A program made the translations under genes and the position numbers. Positions 45,621 to 57,010 of a stretch of DNA of 64,000 bases are shown piece after piece. Source of the stretch: Ophiura sarsii (Eukaryota; Echinodermata; Ophiuroidea; Amphilepidida; Ophiuridae); assembly GCA_035610835.1 (NCBI GenBank), contig CM069457.1, positions 41,643,319 through 41,707,318 of the forward strand. The letters run 5' to 3'. Each line of letters opens with the position of its first letter. The first letter of the stretch is position 1. The notes under the pieces were generated by a model that worked only from the letters and a program-made list of their open reading frames with translations, was not told the DNA's origin and ran no database searches.

Positions 45621-46079
45621 TGTAAGTGCATAACATATCATCAAGTTAAGTCTAAGCCACTGGTATTACCAATGACCACGTCTTTACCTATTTAAATGTC
45701 CCTCAAGTTTATCCTCAAAACGAGTTAGTTCAGAAACAAAGATTGGGGTCGCTCATGCGTGACGATCCATTCAAATTGAATCAAAATGAAGAATGATTAA
45801 TGATTTGAATAACCATATAATACAACAACAGTTTCAAATAGAAATGAACCAAAGATAGCAGACAAGAGATTAAGGGGGGGGGGGAATCAAGGTAGTCACT
45901 TTTTAAATTTTGTGAGTGCTGTAAATCTGGTATTCGTCAGGAATACCTCTTGACTTATCAGGACCAAATTATTATAGCAAAACAAAGAAATTGCCACTTT
46001 TCTATTGTTATCATCATTTGGGTTGCCCCTTACCCGATGATTTGAGAGCAGGTGCTCTTTATTATGTAGCCTGTATTAC

Positions 46080-46642
46080 AGTCATCAAAATAAGTAACTA
46101 TACAGGTAATAAATGTACTTTTAACTCTAAAAATATATATCCTATCTAGAAATATTAAACCATAAAGTTGTTGAAAAATGTATCTTCTTTAATATGAGAT
46201 ATGACACGCTAGGATCGGTTGAATATTTAAGAAGTGACAATCCAAAATGTAAGGTAAAGTCACAATTTCAAATTCACATTTTACATTTCAACACGGAGGA
46301 GAGAATGACAGGTAGCGTGTGTGTGGCGTATTGATCCATCGGAACAATGCGGCCGACTGTCCAACCTGCGCATGCATCCCCCAATTGCACTACCGGTAAT
46401 AGATAAGGAACCCGTAGATTGGTCCGCGTGTAGAAAATGAAAATGTGAAAATGAAAATCAGACTTCTCCTTACATTTTTGAGTGCCACTTCTTCAATAAT
46501 CACCCGATCTTAGCGTGCAATATCTCATATTAAAGAAGACCAATCTTTCAACAACTTTATATTTTAATATTTTTAGGTAGGGTATATATTTTAAGAGTTA
46601 GAAGCCCATTTATTACCTGTATAGTTACTTTTTTTGATGACT
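46080..46642. mobile_element. Foldback element O
   Basis: A 563-bp imperfect palindrome with ends AGTCATCAAAATAAGTAACT and its complement; arms hold CTATACAGGTAATAAATG and ATTAAACCATAAAGTTGTTG. It ends 40 bp before the first recognised exon of the 46.7-54.6 kb gene. Confidence 0.8.
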
Positions 46643-46681
46643 TATTCATATACGGCGAAATATTTATTCTCGCAATTTCAG

Positions 46682-46828
46682 GACTCTCCTATGCCTTGGA
46701 ACGATTGACGTGGATGCCGCGACAGCTTTTGAGTGGGAGGTAGTCCTCCAGCACATAAAGGATGAAATGCCACTGGTATTTGAAGTGCTGTGCGCGATTG
46801 TCACAAATGTTAAAGATGATTGTGAAAT
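46682..46828 (+). CDS. Uncharacterised six-exon gene, exon a
   Basis: First recognised exon of a gene spread over 46682-54551. Acceptor TTTCAG/GA, donor GAAAT/GTAAAA. It contributes one base, 48 codons (TLLCLGTIDVDAATAFEWEV ... VLCAIVTNVKDDCE) and two bases. The six exons join with matching phase at every border, giving about 270 residues with no stop. That would be unlikely by chance. From the layout (a W-containing segment, then CLMASMGLKTRQKY, then AIDGLAKFGLCATAKNTL) I suspect the large, poorly described invertebrate family often carrying DUF6589-like regions, but this is a guess. An earlier exon must exist, as this one begins mid-codon without an ATG; I did not find it. Confidence 0.6.
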
Positions 46829-47707
46829 GTAAAAGCCACCACTCCCTCCCACTACATGCCATCCACACAATGACCAACGGTGGTCGCCTTCATGTGTGAC
46901 TGGGGCCAATTTTCATCCTAAAATTATTATATCAATCCCCTTCCCTCATCATGCTCGTGTCCCGGGCTCTGGTATTGGAGGGCATGGGAAGCAAATGCAT
47001 ATGAGCAAGTTCAATCATGGACGAATTCCCCGACGAATTCAATGTGAAAAGACAATGTTCAGAATAGTTATTTAATATCCTTTTAGCATGTTTGTAAAAC
47101 CACTGTTAGGGATCACGTCAAAACTCGACCGCCAGGCAACCGCCGGTTACGGCCAGTTCCGCCCGGTTCTCACAAAACGTGTCATCTGTTATAATTTACA
47201 CACATAATGAGGTCAAATAGTTACACTCTGGTGAACACGACCGGTTGATAGTGCCTCGTCACACGCGTGAGCAATAACATCTTGAAGTAATGGGCCCTCA
47301 AGTCTCAGTTGATAACCAGTACAATACAGCTATTGATTTCCGCTGGGGTTGGCTTTTTCAATCTGTTTATAGCTCAATTAAGTCCAAGGGTGCGCTTTTA
47401 TGATCGCAAAGTAACAGATTGATAGTGTAAATTGGTCCGGTTACGGCATTAAGTCAACCGGCGGTTGTTCAGTGTTGCATGCGTGAATATTCATATACCA
47501 GTAAAACAGTTGACCTGAAAGAACCGGAACCGACCGTAACCGGCGGTCAACGGGCGGTCGAGTTTTGATGTCTTCCCTTACTGAACACGGATCCAATTAA
47601 AACGTTTAAACGTGTTCATTGTTAAATATTGTAACAAATAATAATATAGTGATTTTACTTGGTAATATCGGCAGTTGTTATTATAATTTTTAATTTTTAC
47701 TTGACAG
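46829..47707 (+). other. Intron a-b with MITE
   Basis: Phase-2 intron (GTAAAA ... TTGACAG). Holds the TTA-flanked element at 47109-47577. Confidence 0.6.
47109..47577. mobile_element. PIF/Harbinger-like MITE in intron a-b
   Basis: Ends GGGATCACGTCAAAACTCGA and, inverted, TCGAGTTTTGATGTCTTCCC. Long arms carry AACCGCCGGTTACGG and its complement. TTA flanks at 47106-47108 and 47578-47580. Confidence 0.8.
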
Positions 47708-47852
47708 ATACGAGGATGAACCCCTTTCGCAGAAGGCAAAGACGGTATGCCTAATGGCAAGCATGGGGCTTAAGACCAGACAAAAATACAAGCCATTTGT
47801 AATTCCGGGATTGTGCAGCATTTCCATGTACAAAAAGAACTGCAGCCAATCG
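47708..47852 (+). CDS. Uncharacterised six-exon gene, exon b
   Basis: Acceptor TTTTTACTTGACAG/A, donor CAATCG/GTAGGC. One base completes the Ile codon from exon a, then 48 codons: YEDEPLSQKAKTVCLMASMG ... YKKNCSQS. Ends on a codon border. Basic and Cys-bearing; no known catalytic motif. Confidence 0.7.
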
Positions 47853-48313
47853 GTAGGCCTAAAAAAACCACCCAAGCATTTTTTGTAACGCTACATAATT
47901 AATTGTATTTCATCTTAACACTTATTTGGTTCCAACATGAAATTAATTTCAATCATTTAATAAAAAACCCAATCATTTTTACATTGAAAAAACAAGTGGG
48001 AAATAAAAAATGAGCGACAACCGTGACTGGCGTCGTCTGGATTTCGTGTCCAACGTTGTCTGGCATATGATTAACAATGATTCGCCCTCCTTAACAATGT
48101 TAATAGTTACTTGCGTATATCGGGTGATGGCGCTGTTTATAATTGATACTATCCAGTGGGAAGTGGACTATTGAAAAAAATAACCATGGAGGATATGTAC
48201 TGCTTTTTGTATTATCATAACCTATGTTGGTATGCACATCTCAATTATAATATGGACGCTAAATATTCTATACTTTTATGTCATTTATCCTTTACTTTGA
48301 TATATTTCTACAG

Positions 48314-48434
48314 GCAATAGATGGACTTGCAAAGTTTGGCCTGTGTGCGACGGCAAAGAACACCCTAGAATTGGTGTCCAAATGTGGAGAATTCTTTGAC
48401 GAAAAAGTCATGTCCATCAAAGCCATCAATCGAG
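48314..48434 (+). CDS. Uncharacterised six-exon gene, exon c
   Basis: Acceptor ATTTCTACAG/GCA, donor AATCGAG/GTGGGC. Forty codons, AIDGLAKFGLCATAKNTLEL ... VMSIKAINR, plus one base. The pattern IDGLAKFGLCATAKNTLELV reads as an amphipathic helix pair. The longer frame that runs on past 48434 enters an intronic MITE and is not coding. Confidence 0.7.
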
Positions 48435-49427
48435 GTGGGCATATGCGGCGGAAGCGTTATAGTCCGTTCATACTTCTGTCATTGCGCATCGGCAGACGTC
48501 GACGGATATCGATGCGCGAGTTGAAACAATGTCAACTTCTATCCGACGACGTCGGTCGATGCGCAATGACAGGAGTATGAAACGAGCTCGCGTAAGAAAA
48601 AGAAGGGGGGAGTGAGGGGGAAATGTCTGGAAAATATGCAGTTTGATGTCATGGGAGCCTTGACATTTGCTTAGAAATGCCCTTGGTCATGTTATTAGAG
48701 CTTCTAAATGCCAAACGGTTCCCGAACCCCGCCATGCTCACGGTGTATATAAATATCGTTGTCGGTCCATTCATGCTACGCCTTTTGTCGGTATAATTGC
48801 ATGTTGTACCCACTTTAGTCATTTGAACAAAGATGACTACGACACTAATGGTAACGCCCTCCCTCCTTCCCAGTGGCGGAACAGTTTATTTCATATGGGG
48901 GGGGGGGGGGGGGGGGGGGGGGAGGGCCAAGAAATGAAAGTGAACCGACAATATATTTCGGACTAAAGAAATGCGCGGAGCGCGCAAGTTTTCGACTCTT
49001 TTTTACTAGGCTGGTGATAGAGGTACATTTTAGCTCTAAACAAGCTTGTACCCAAAAATATTGCATTTTGGGGGACACATGTGCGAAACATTTCCATCTG
49101 TGTACTTTTGACCATCATAATTCCATGATTCCTCTTGTCAATTAACCGACAGTGCCAATCTCAACAGTCAATATTCCCCCTCGCACCGCCCCCTCCCTCT
49201 GGTTACGCCACTGCTCCCTCCCCATTGTTATGCATCCCCCACCACGGCACGGAGTGGTAGAATTACGTCGGGGGTGATCTGTACCTAAAGGGATACCGAG
49301 AAAACAACAGGACAAGGTTAATTGCAATAACCTGGGTTACAAATACCATATTTTCTTGGCGTGAAAAAAGTCCCAAAATAACAAATTCCCGACTATAACG
49401 CTTCTGTTTTTAAATCTTTATACAGAG
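48435..49427 (+). other. Intron c-d
   Basis: Holds the short MITE, a G-run at 48897-48921 and no recognised coding sequence. The acceptor is taken as TATACAGAG/AT; using the earlier TATACAG would put a stop in frame. Confidence 0.5.
48459..48585. mobile_element. Short palindromic MITE in intron c-d
   Basis: GTTCATACTTCTGTCATTGC pairs with GCAATGACAGGAGTATGAAAC, with inner CAGACGTCG/CGACGACGTC words. About 125 bp; begins 25 bp after the exon c donor. Confidence 0.75.
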
Positions 49428-49491
49428 ATAATATGCTAGGAGAGTTTGGCGTACAGCATGTTGGAAACAGAGGGAGAAGGCGGTATCAAAG
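49428..49491 (+). CDS. Uncharacterised six-exon gene, exon d
   Basis: A 64-bp exon: two bases, 20 codons (NMLGEFGVQHVGNRGRRRYQ) and two bases. With exon c it forms an Asp codon. The donor is AAAG/GTCAGT. Strongly basic. Small size lowers certainty, but phase fits both sides. Confidence 0.55.
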
Positions 49492-50080
49492 GTCAGTTTT
49501 ATAGTTTTTAATTATAATCAACAACAGTTAGGAATGAGGCTATTAACCTCGTCCTCAGTTGACACCCGGCACATAAAATAAATAGTTTTGGAGCATTACA
49601 ATTTGACTTTTTGTGCCTTTTTGAAACACCGTATGAACCTTGATCATGTTGGTTAGGCCAACTTTGCCCCACTTTGACTTTTCCAGTATTTACTAGTTGT
49701 ATTATATGGAGACATTTGTCTCGGCTTTTGTAGGCGACGCTCTCCGTATCCGGGGTGGGTTATTATTGTTACCGTTAAGTAAAAGTCCATGTAAAAAAAA
49801 TGTGAGTTACGGTTACAAATGTAACTTTCACTCTCTTGAGTCTTGACTCGTTTCTTTTCTATTATTTTTGAAATTCTGTGCCGCACGCACCTGTCAAAAA
49901 CTAGCCCCATGTGATCCACATCATGCATGGAGGTAGTTTGCTGAAGATTACATTATTTCCCCATATTTGGATTCCTCCAGTTTCTGAACATGGCATTTTT
50001 AATTGAATCTAGCTTTTACCTTTTAAAGGGAATTTCTGTTAACATATACCGTACGTCTGTTTAATTTTCCCGGTGAACAG

Positions 50081-50176
50081 TTCTACCTCCAGGCACAAGA
50101 CCACCAGTGCAGATTTCCGCACGCTGGGACAACATTCAGACATTGGGGCAATCACGCCATCCGACGTCAGAGATCG
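50081..50176 (+). CDS. Uncharacterised six-exon gene, exon e
   Basis: Acceptor CCGGTGAACAG/T, donor GATCG/GTTAGA (weak). One base, 31 codons (STSRHKTTSADFRTLGQHSD ... TPSDVRD), two bases. It joins exon f as an Arg codon followed by EDYFGQFY. An alternative next exon after a good polypyrimidine acceptor at about 50877 stays in frame for ~43 codons and then stops. Confidence 0.55.
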
Positions 50177-50311
50177 GTTAGAATAAAATAAAAACATTCA
50201 ATTAAAATGGAATGGGGACGGTCGAAGAGACATGTTTTGTAACCATTTTCAGGATTTGGAAATGTCAGGGGTTTTCACGTAAACAAGATTTAAATTTCAT
50301 GCCTTTTTCGG

Positions 50312-50719
50312 TTAAAGGGACATTAAGTGGTGTTGAAAAGTTTAAATGTTTAAAAATTTACTTCAGAATTCAAGATGAACATTAAAAATCGCCATTATTG
50401 TTGTTTCTACTAACAAAAAACACAGCAAAACTAGATTAAAACAATATCATCGCTATTTATTGAAAAACGCCCTCTATGCAAAATATGGTTCGCGTTATGT
50501 ATCACGCGTACTGCACGGGGATACTGTCGGACGTAAAATGCTGGTCCCGCGGGATAAGCATTTTTTGAATCGACGTTTTCTGGTACAAAGAGAGCTGATT
50601 TTTCTTAATCCTTATAGGTGTAAGTTCATACATGTAATACAATTATAAAAATAAACTAATCTCAGTTTTTATCATAATTGAGGGCGCTGCCTCCAACACA
50701 TCTCTTAGTGTCCCTTTAA
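50312..50719. mobile_element. MITE family J, full copy, in intron e-f
   Basis: Flanked by TTAA (50312-50315, 50716-50719) with AGGGACATTAAGTGGTG and, inverted, CACATCTCTTAGTGTCCCT ends. A right-end fragment lies at 37050-37213. Confidence 0.8.
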
Positions 50720-51005
50720 TGAGTCAATATGGGTCATGACTAATGAAAGGGCGATTAAGACATTTAAATCATCTGTTTCATACCCAACTATCAGAAATAG
50801 TGTTTAGTGTAAATTACCATCACAAAATTACTCTCGATATTTACTCTCTCCATATCTTAACTCCCCCTCCCCACAAGCGTGACAAGATATAACCGCAAAC
50901 CACGGACTCGACCATTCACAACTCGCTGGGACACTTGCAACCCAACAACAAATGGACACTCTCCCTATTCAAGAATCTATGTCAAACAAGACTATAGTTT
51001 AACTA

Positions 51006-51880
51006 TCTGATGCGTTATTGAAACATCAACATATTATTAAACAAACTATAGCTGGACTCCATAATAACAGACTGCACGTAATTTTAGAATAATCAGTATA
51101 CCGGTATGTGTTTTTGCGGGCAAGCGCGTGAAAATGTTTGCTTTTCTTAAGATTGCCCGCATTACGTTTGTTCTCCAAGGGTTGGCCACACCGAATTAGC
51201 TGTAATCACATTCAGCGTTTGCCTCTCATTCCATTCACTAAGTTAGCTGGGGCGACAGGTGACGTCACACCTGGCATTTGGTCGGCAGTTGCCATTGTTC
51301 TTTGCCCGCAACCAGATTTGTTCAGGACCCCGTGCTTTTAAAACTCGCGCAAAAATTATAAAGGGCATTACGGCATTGTGGACAGTGTTGTGGTCGTATG
51401 CTGTTCCCTCAAGTATGTATCGACAGTCCAGTCCCTTCGACCGTTACGTTTGTTGATACAAATTGCTGCCGTCTCATCTATAATGTGGATGTTGTTCAAC
51501 ACGGTTCACTTATTAAGTATTGCGCAACATTTGAAACATTTTGTTTTGTATCTTTTTATTTTATTCAATTTAAAGATCAACTTAGGTGCCACGAAGGCAT
51601 CGCCGTCTTCGATTCCAGGTGTCACCAAAATATGCAACAAAATTGCGGAAAAGATTGTGCGTGGCAACAATGGAAGACGGCCGTAACCTTGTGTGGCCTC
51701 TCCTCGTGTCCGGGGATCATCTCTCCGTCCAACGGATGGCAGAGGTCCGTCTAGAGGGCAATGTACATCCACGGATCCTCTGCATTCGGGACAAGGCATT
51801 GAACCGGTGCCGCAGGAATAGACTAGGAATTCCACAAAAGAATAGTTATGTTAGAGGAACTGATACAAACTGTAAGCATA
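51006..51880. other. Intron e-f, unrecognised CpG-richer part
   Basis: Frames of 60-150 codons overlap on both strands at 51378-51835 without a recognisable domain. The stretch at 51580-51830 has balanced, gene-like composition; it may be an old element fragment. I do not call a gene. Confidence 0.35.
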
Positions 51881-52513
51881 ATTCTATTCTATTCTATTCT
51901 ATTCTATACAAACATTTATATAGCGCTCTACAGAGAACACAGCGCTTTACAATAATAAAACAAATATATATATATATAACAAAGCATAGAAAAACAAAAA
52001 TCAACATGGGAATAAATATGTTTTCAAGATACGCTTGAAACCAGACACAGACTCCGCTTCTCGGATCTCGATGGGTATGTTATTCCAAATACGTGGAGCA
52101 CCGACAGCAAAGGAGGAATCACCAGCCTTTTTGTGAGATCTCAGAGTGGATAGGCGGGTGCAGTCGGAGTGAGAGCGGTGTCGGCGTCTAGCATCAAGTG
52201 GATCATTACTTCTTTGTAAACAGATAAGCTGTTCGAGATAAGAAGGAGCTTCACCATGGAGACATTTGTAAATATACAACAGGAGCTTGTACTGAATTCG
52301 CTCATTAACAGGGAGCCAATGCAATTCCTGCAACAAGCCGGCAGAGGGCTGTTCTCGACCACAACTAAAAACTAACCGTGCGGCCTTGTTTTGAAGGCGC
52401 TGTAAACGCTTAAGATCTACTGCACGTGCGCCCAGCAACAGAGAGTTTGCGTAATCAAGGCGCGAGAGGACCAGCCCCCTGACAGCATTGTAACATAATA
52501 TACGACCTATCAT
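51881..52513 (-). mobile_element. 5'-truncated LINE 3' end, CR1/Jockey-type RT C-terminus
   Basis: On minus, 52513-52001 encodes the C-terminal domain of a non-LTR retrotransposon protein: VLSRLDYANSLLLGARAVDL, KRLQRLQNKAARLVF, LQELHWLPVNERIQYKLLLY, IWNNIPIEIREAESVSGFKR. After its stop comes TATATAAATG-type 3' sequence and an (AGAAT)n tail (51881-51907), the expected 3' tail. The catalytic RT motifs are absent because the copy is 5' truncated. It is an insertion in intron e-f of the host gene, antisense to it. Confidence 0.88.
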
Positions 52514-53045
52514 TCATTAAATTCATACATCTTCCTAAAGACTATACTCTGTTTGGCCATCTCGAGACAGTGACGTAACCGCGTATTCTACTAATTGCAT
52601 CACATAACGCGCGCGCATACTCGCGGCGCTGGCGTACAAACACGAGCGTTGAAAGGCGGAAGATACACACGCGTGCGTAAAAGCTGCGCCTGTTTAAGTT
52701 ACGTCACTGTCACTGTCACTGTCCAGTAGAAGCCAAATAGAGTATAGTAACTATTTGCCCGATCAGGAGGAAAGGAGGTAGGTTGCATCGGCGCCTAAGC
52801 ATAGCGTGTGTGACTCAAACATGCGGCCACTGTGGCGTGCGATGCCAAGCCCACACGGGAACCAACCAGGAGGCTGAGCTCAGCATCCGAGGCTGACACA
52901 TGCAGCTTTTTGGGCTAATAATGCACATACCGTAAAGTGAAATTGAAGTACATGTACCACATCACAAATTAAAGTACCAATTAAAGTACCAATAGTACCA
53001 CAAATTCACTTTACCAGTTGTGGGCGGGATAAACCAATCTTCTCT
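52514..53045. other. Intron e-f, unrecognised part
   Basis: A CpG-rich patch at 52560-52690 (GCGCGCGCATACTCGCGGCG) and a short AAAGTACCAATTAAAGTACC repeat near 52970. No exon. Confidence 0.4.
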
Positions 53046-54100
53046 TCTATGGCCGTGTGTTTTGAACTCGCCACCCTTACCGTTGCATGTCCAGATTTTT
53101 ACATTTTACACCATATGAGATTCGAATTAGCATATCGCAATAACTATTTGTTCTACCCCATAAAAAGTATATATTTTCTGAACGGTAATCTCACAAGGAA
53201 TCCAAATATGCTATTGGAATTTAGATAAGACCTAATGGTAACATGTTGTGATTAATAATGTTCAAAAAATATCGATTTCTTTCATATTTTGACTTAAGCT
53301 CAATAATAATTTTATACCTATCCCAATCATAATTTTACTGTGCATATTTAAGTTCCTCATGCAATTACCCATCAGAACATAATAGTTGTTAATGGTAAAC
53401 ATGTTGAAATATACTATATCGAGAATTAAATGAGCACAAAGGTTTAGATTTCATATTTATTAGAGTTTACAAGTATATTTGTTTTGGTATGCACTCTATC
53501 CTGATTTAAACGGCATTTTTGAATTCCCCTATTTGAGAGCTTTCCAAAAATGTATAATTTTGCTATCATCGGTTGAATATTTCTTTTGTTATAGTCATGT
53601 ATGTAAAACCGATGAATTAGGGCAAGTTCACTGTGTAGTGAATAGGGGAAAAGCCAAGGACAATGCAATCGATTCGTGATTATAATTGTTACGTAATAGT
53701 TGACACGTTTGTTGAAACAGAAACGTATAGAATATAAAACAATCTATAAAATGAGAGCAAAATCATGTTTGTACCATACAGAGAAGAGAAGTTATTGTAA
53801 TTTGAACGTAGAACTGGGAACATTTTCTATATTCCCCATAGAGATTGTACACAACGCCACCGCCACCGCCACCACCCCTGACTTTCACAACATAATCAAT
53901 CATATCTCAGCCAAACAATCATAGAAATACCTGATTTATTCACACAATGTAGCTAAATAAATAGGCTTTCACATGACACCTCAACCATAGCTCTACCACA
54001 TTTAGTTGTTGAGTTAATAGAGAGAGATGGATGATTCGTCACCAAAAATGCAACGCCACCACCCTTTTTGGGTGGTGAGTTCAAAACACATGGCCCTATA
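53046..54100 (+). mobile_element. Dispersed repeat H, copy 2, with TIRs
   Basis: Left end GTGTGTTTTGAACTCGCCAC (from 53055) and right end GGTGGTGAGTTCAAAACACA pair as ~30-bp TIRs, with TCTATGGCC and GGCCCTATA at the termini. Most of its length aligns with 19087-20057. No transposase; target duplication not resolved. Lies in intron e-f. Confidence 0.8.
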
Positions 54101-54312
54101 CCACCACTAAAAGTCCTTCTTAAGAAGGCATCATTGATGCCCTGAATGCAATGTCTGCTGGTGTAAATACTAACCCTTTGACCCTGGACATTGGTAGACA
54201 CAGCCCAATCAAGAGAGGGCGCTATGACTACATGTAACCAGAGAGGGTATGATGCTCTGCTTGATATGCTAACAATTTGCTGTTAATAAAAACTCGGTTT
54301 TTTTCTTCATAG

Positions 54313-54551
54313 GGAGGACTACTTCGGCCAGTTTTATAAACCCGGAAGAGCAAAACAAAAGGGGACATTTTACAACACCAGGGACAGCTATGGCCACCGC
54401 AACGTGTCCCTCAATGTAAAAGTAGAGGTCAATCCCGCCGTGGATCTGCAGAGATTCACAACTGATGATGGGCTGGTATGCCTCTGTGTCATGACAATTA
54501 TGAAGATGGTCACGCCAGACCAAACACCACCCGATATTCCATCACAAGGAG
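54313..54551 (+). CDS. Uncharacterised six-exon gene, exon f
   Basis: The longest exon: acceptor TTTTTCTTCATAG/G, donor AAGGAG/GTAAGG. One base, 79 codons and one base. It reads EDYFGQFYKPGRAKQKGTFY, NTRDSYGHRNVSLNVKVEVN, then PAVDLQRFTTDDGLVCLCVM and TIMKMVTPDQTPPDIPSQG. There is no ATG in the correct frame early on, so it was easily missed as an open frame. No domain recognised. It ends mid-codon, so at least one more exon must follow; I could not find it before the PBP-like gene at 58067. Confidence 0.7.
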
Positions 54552-54656
54552 GTAAGGAAAGGGAATTTGATAAAAACTGTGGACAAAAATCAGGGAATTA
54601 GCTTGCGTTTAGGGCGACTCTATATTTCGTGCACAAGTACGAGGTTCTTTTCTCTC

Positions 54657-54801
54657 TGAGTGTAACGTAAAAGAGAAAGCTTACTCCAAGAGAGTGATAA
54701 AGTTAACAACTTAACATCACTCCAAAAAGAGAGCAAATCAATTATATAACTCCAGAAATAAGAGCTATTTATTTCACTCCTTTTGGAGTAATTTACACTC
54801 A
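54657..54801. mobile_element. Short MITE with TGAGTGTAA ends
   Basis: TGAGTGTAACGTAAAAGAGA at the left and TTTGGAGTAATTTACACTCA at the right, about 145 bp, with ACTCCAAGAGAGTGATAAAG and TTAACATCACTCC inside. Confidence 0.65.
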
Positions 54802-55407
54802 TTTATGATAGAGATGGGGTGGGGATATTTTTGGCAGCGGCCCCCGTTCGGTTTACGCGCTTGGGAGTCGTGATATTGTGCGATTCAGAGACTTTTTATC
54901 CTGTTTACCATGGTTAATCACCCCTTGTCATGTCTGTAGGTCGCGGGGCAATTAATTGACAAGTATAATAGCGTGCGCGATGAATTTATTCGATGGACAA
55001 AAATGATAACTAGACAGTCTGGAGTTTTGTTAATTAATTACAATAGGTCAATGACCCTTAGTGACCCTAGAAGCATTTTTTAATTAAGAAATTGTTTTAT
55101 TTTCAATTAAACTTGTTAATAACTTACATAAAATACAATGCGTGACCAATCATAGAACATAAAAAGACTTAAGATTACAAACGTGTTATTGTATACAATT
55201 TTAAAATAAATCCAGTTGTTCCTGACTATTATTTTATTTATTAACCTCTACACTGTAGATAGGTGTAATGAGTGTTTATTAGCCACGCGACTGTATACGG
55301 TAGTTGCAGTTGTTGTTCATAATCGTCAGACTGTCCGTGGATGTAGTGATTGTTAGTTAGTCACCAGATGTACATTGATCATGGACTTAAATTGTTTATT
55401 ATACCCT
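54802..55407. other. Spacer
   Basis: No feature recognised. Confidence 0.4.
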
Positions 55408-55745
55408 ATATGCACATGGTCATAAGGAATCATTTGACCAAGTATGGTGATTGTAACATGTAAACTGTAGAGAAGTAGCGTTTTTAAGGATATTCACGTT
55501 TTGACCTCTAGTGACCCCTTGTTGACCTTTGACCTAATTCAAATGATTGACTTATTTTCTTGGCTCATCAAACCAAACAAGATGTTAAAGTTTGGTCCAA
55601 ATCGGACAATGTCTTAACTTTTATGCGTGTAAAGTTCAATGACCCCTAGTGACCCCATATGACATGTGAATTTTAATAGCAGGAGACCCTATATGAACAT
55701 GGTCATAAGGAATCATTTGACCAAGTATGGTGATTGTAAGTAGCG
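55408..55745. repeat. Direct repeats, ~280 bp apart
   Basis: ACATGGTCATAAGGAATCAT then TTGACCAAGTATGGTGATTGTAA occurs at 55414-55460 and again at 55693-55738, with GTGACCCC words between. Probably a fragment of a dispersed repeat. Confidence 0.75.
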
Positions 55746-55847
55746 TAGTTTTTACTTAGAGCTAGCATGCTTTGTTTCTGCTTTCAACTGTTTCGCCTGA
55801 AAGGAAAGCAAATAATTATGTAAGTCTTTCCCTGTCAGTATAGCTTC

Positions 55848-57010
55848 TCCATCATCAAGACTCCTACAGTGCCGCCACGGTGGTTGCTGAAAGGCGATCA
55901 CATGGCAACATGCGGATACTGGGTACCTCACGGCCCCAGGCTAAACTGTAGGGGATCTCGGAGCAGCTATGGGCCCTAGAGATGTGGTGTACAGGCCCAC
56001 CCGCGTATGTGGACATGCCCTGACACTTCATCAACCATGCCCCAGCTATGGGTTAAATAGTTCTTGACTGGTCAGCAAGGTCAAGATAGTCCTTGTGGCA
56101 GAAGGTCCGGAAGAGGATTAATGGCACAAAGTCATCTCCAGCAGGTGGAAGATCTAACAATATAGACAACAGCTGGTGGTACCACCAAGTTAGCTGGCAT
56201 TGCTGACTGACAACACGCCTTGCCAGCGCGTCAGTTACAGGCAAAACCCCTTAAAGCATCATGAAAGTACAAGAAAGAAAAGGCTGTATTGCCCGAGGCC
56301 AAAACGGGCGCAACCGACTAGGAAAAAGAGGTTGCAAATTGTCCAGTCCGACCTCCATAGGAAACAACAATCCTTTGAATGACGTTCTGCAGTCAAAGCC
56401 GAAGCAGGAGAGGAATCCCTCGTAGGGAAACATGGAATTGGTGTAAGAAACAAAAGGGGCGAAATGCTACTAGAATTTGCTTCACAACAGAAACTAGTTG
56501 TTGCCAATACTTTCTTCAAAAAGAAAGAAAGCAGGTATTGGACATGGGAAAGTCCAAATGGAAAAACCAGAAACCAAATCGACTTTATATTGAGTAGCCA
56601 ACGTGATATACTAAGGAACTGTGAAGTGATCACGAAAGTAGATATTGGGAGTGACCATAGAATGGTTAGAGCCAAGATAGTACTAAATAAGAAACTGGCA
56701 AGGCTAAATTTCATCAACAATAAGAGAAAGAGCAAGCTGGATGCTGTGAAACTGGCAGAAAGAAAACAAGCATTTCAAATAGAGCTGAAAAACAGATTTG
56801 CAGCACTAAGCATTGAAGACTCTGATGTGGATACCAAGTATTCACTCATCCCCGACACAGTAAAGGAGGTTGCTGAGAAAATAGCACCAAAAGAAAAACA
56901 AGCCAAACAGAAATCAGAAGAAGACAAGGAAATTGATGAGCTTGATACCAAAAGGAAGAAACTCAAGATAACCGCCAACAAGACAACACAACAAAACAAA
57001 GACTACCCTA
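55848..57010 (+). mobile_element. RTE-type LINE fragment, endonuclease C-terminal half
   Basis: The frame 56464-57010, extending back to about 56390, encodes the C-terminal half of an AP-type endonuclease: LLEFASQQKLVVANTFF, WTWESPNGKTRNQIDFILSS and the catalytic SDH in DIGSDHRMVRAKI. A Lys/Glu-rich linker follows, as in RTE-clade LINEs (often annotated craniofacial development protein 2-like). The N-terminal endonuclease half and the whole RT are missing. The upstream 55848-56240 looks like the GC-rich 5' leader of such elements (inference). The last ~15 codons to 57054 read into flanking DNA. Confidence 0.8.

Noticed and set aside
51378..52038. Coding gene of 100-150 codons
   Set aside because: Competing frames on both strands, no recognised domain, and the longest runs into a LINE tail.
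56259..56999. Minus-strand frames of 74-158 codons
   Set aside because: Shadows of the plus-strand RTE endonuclease frame.
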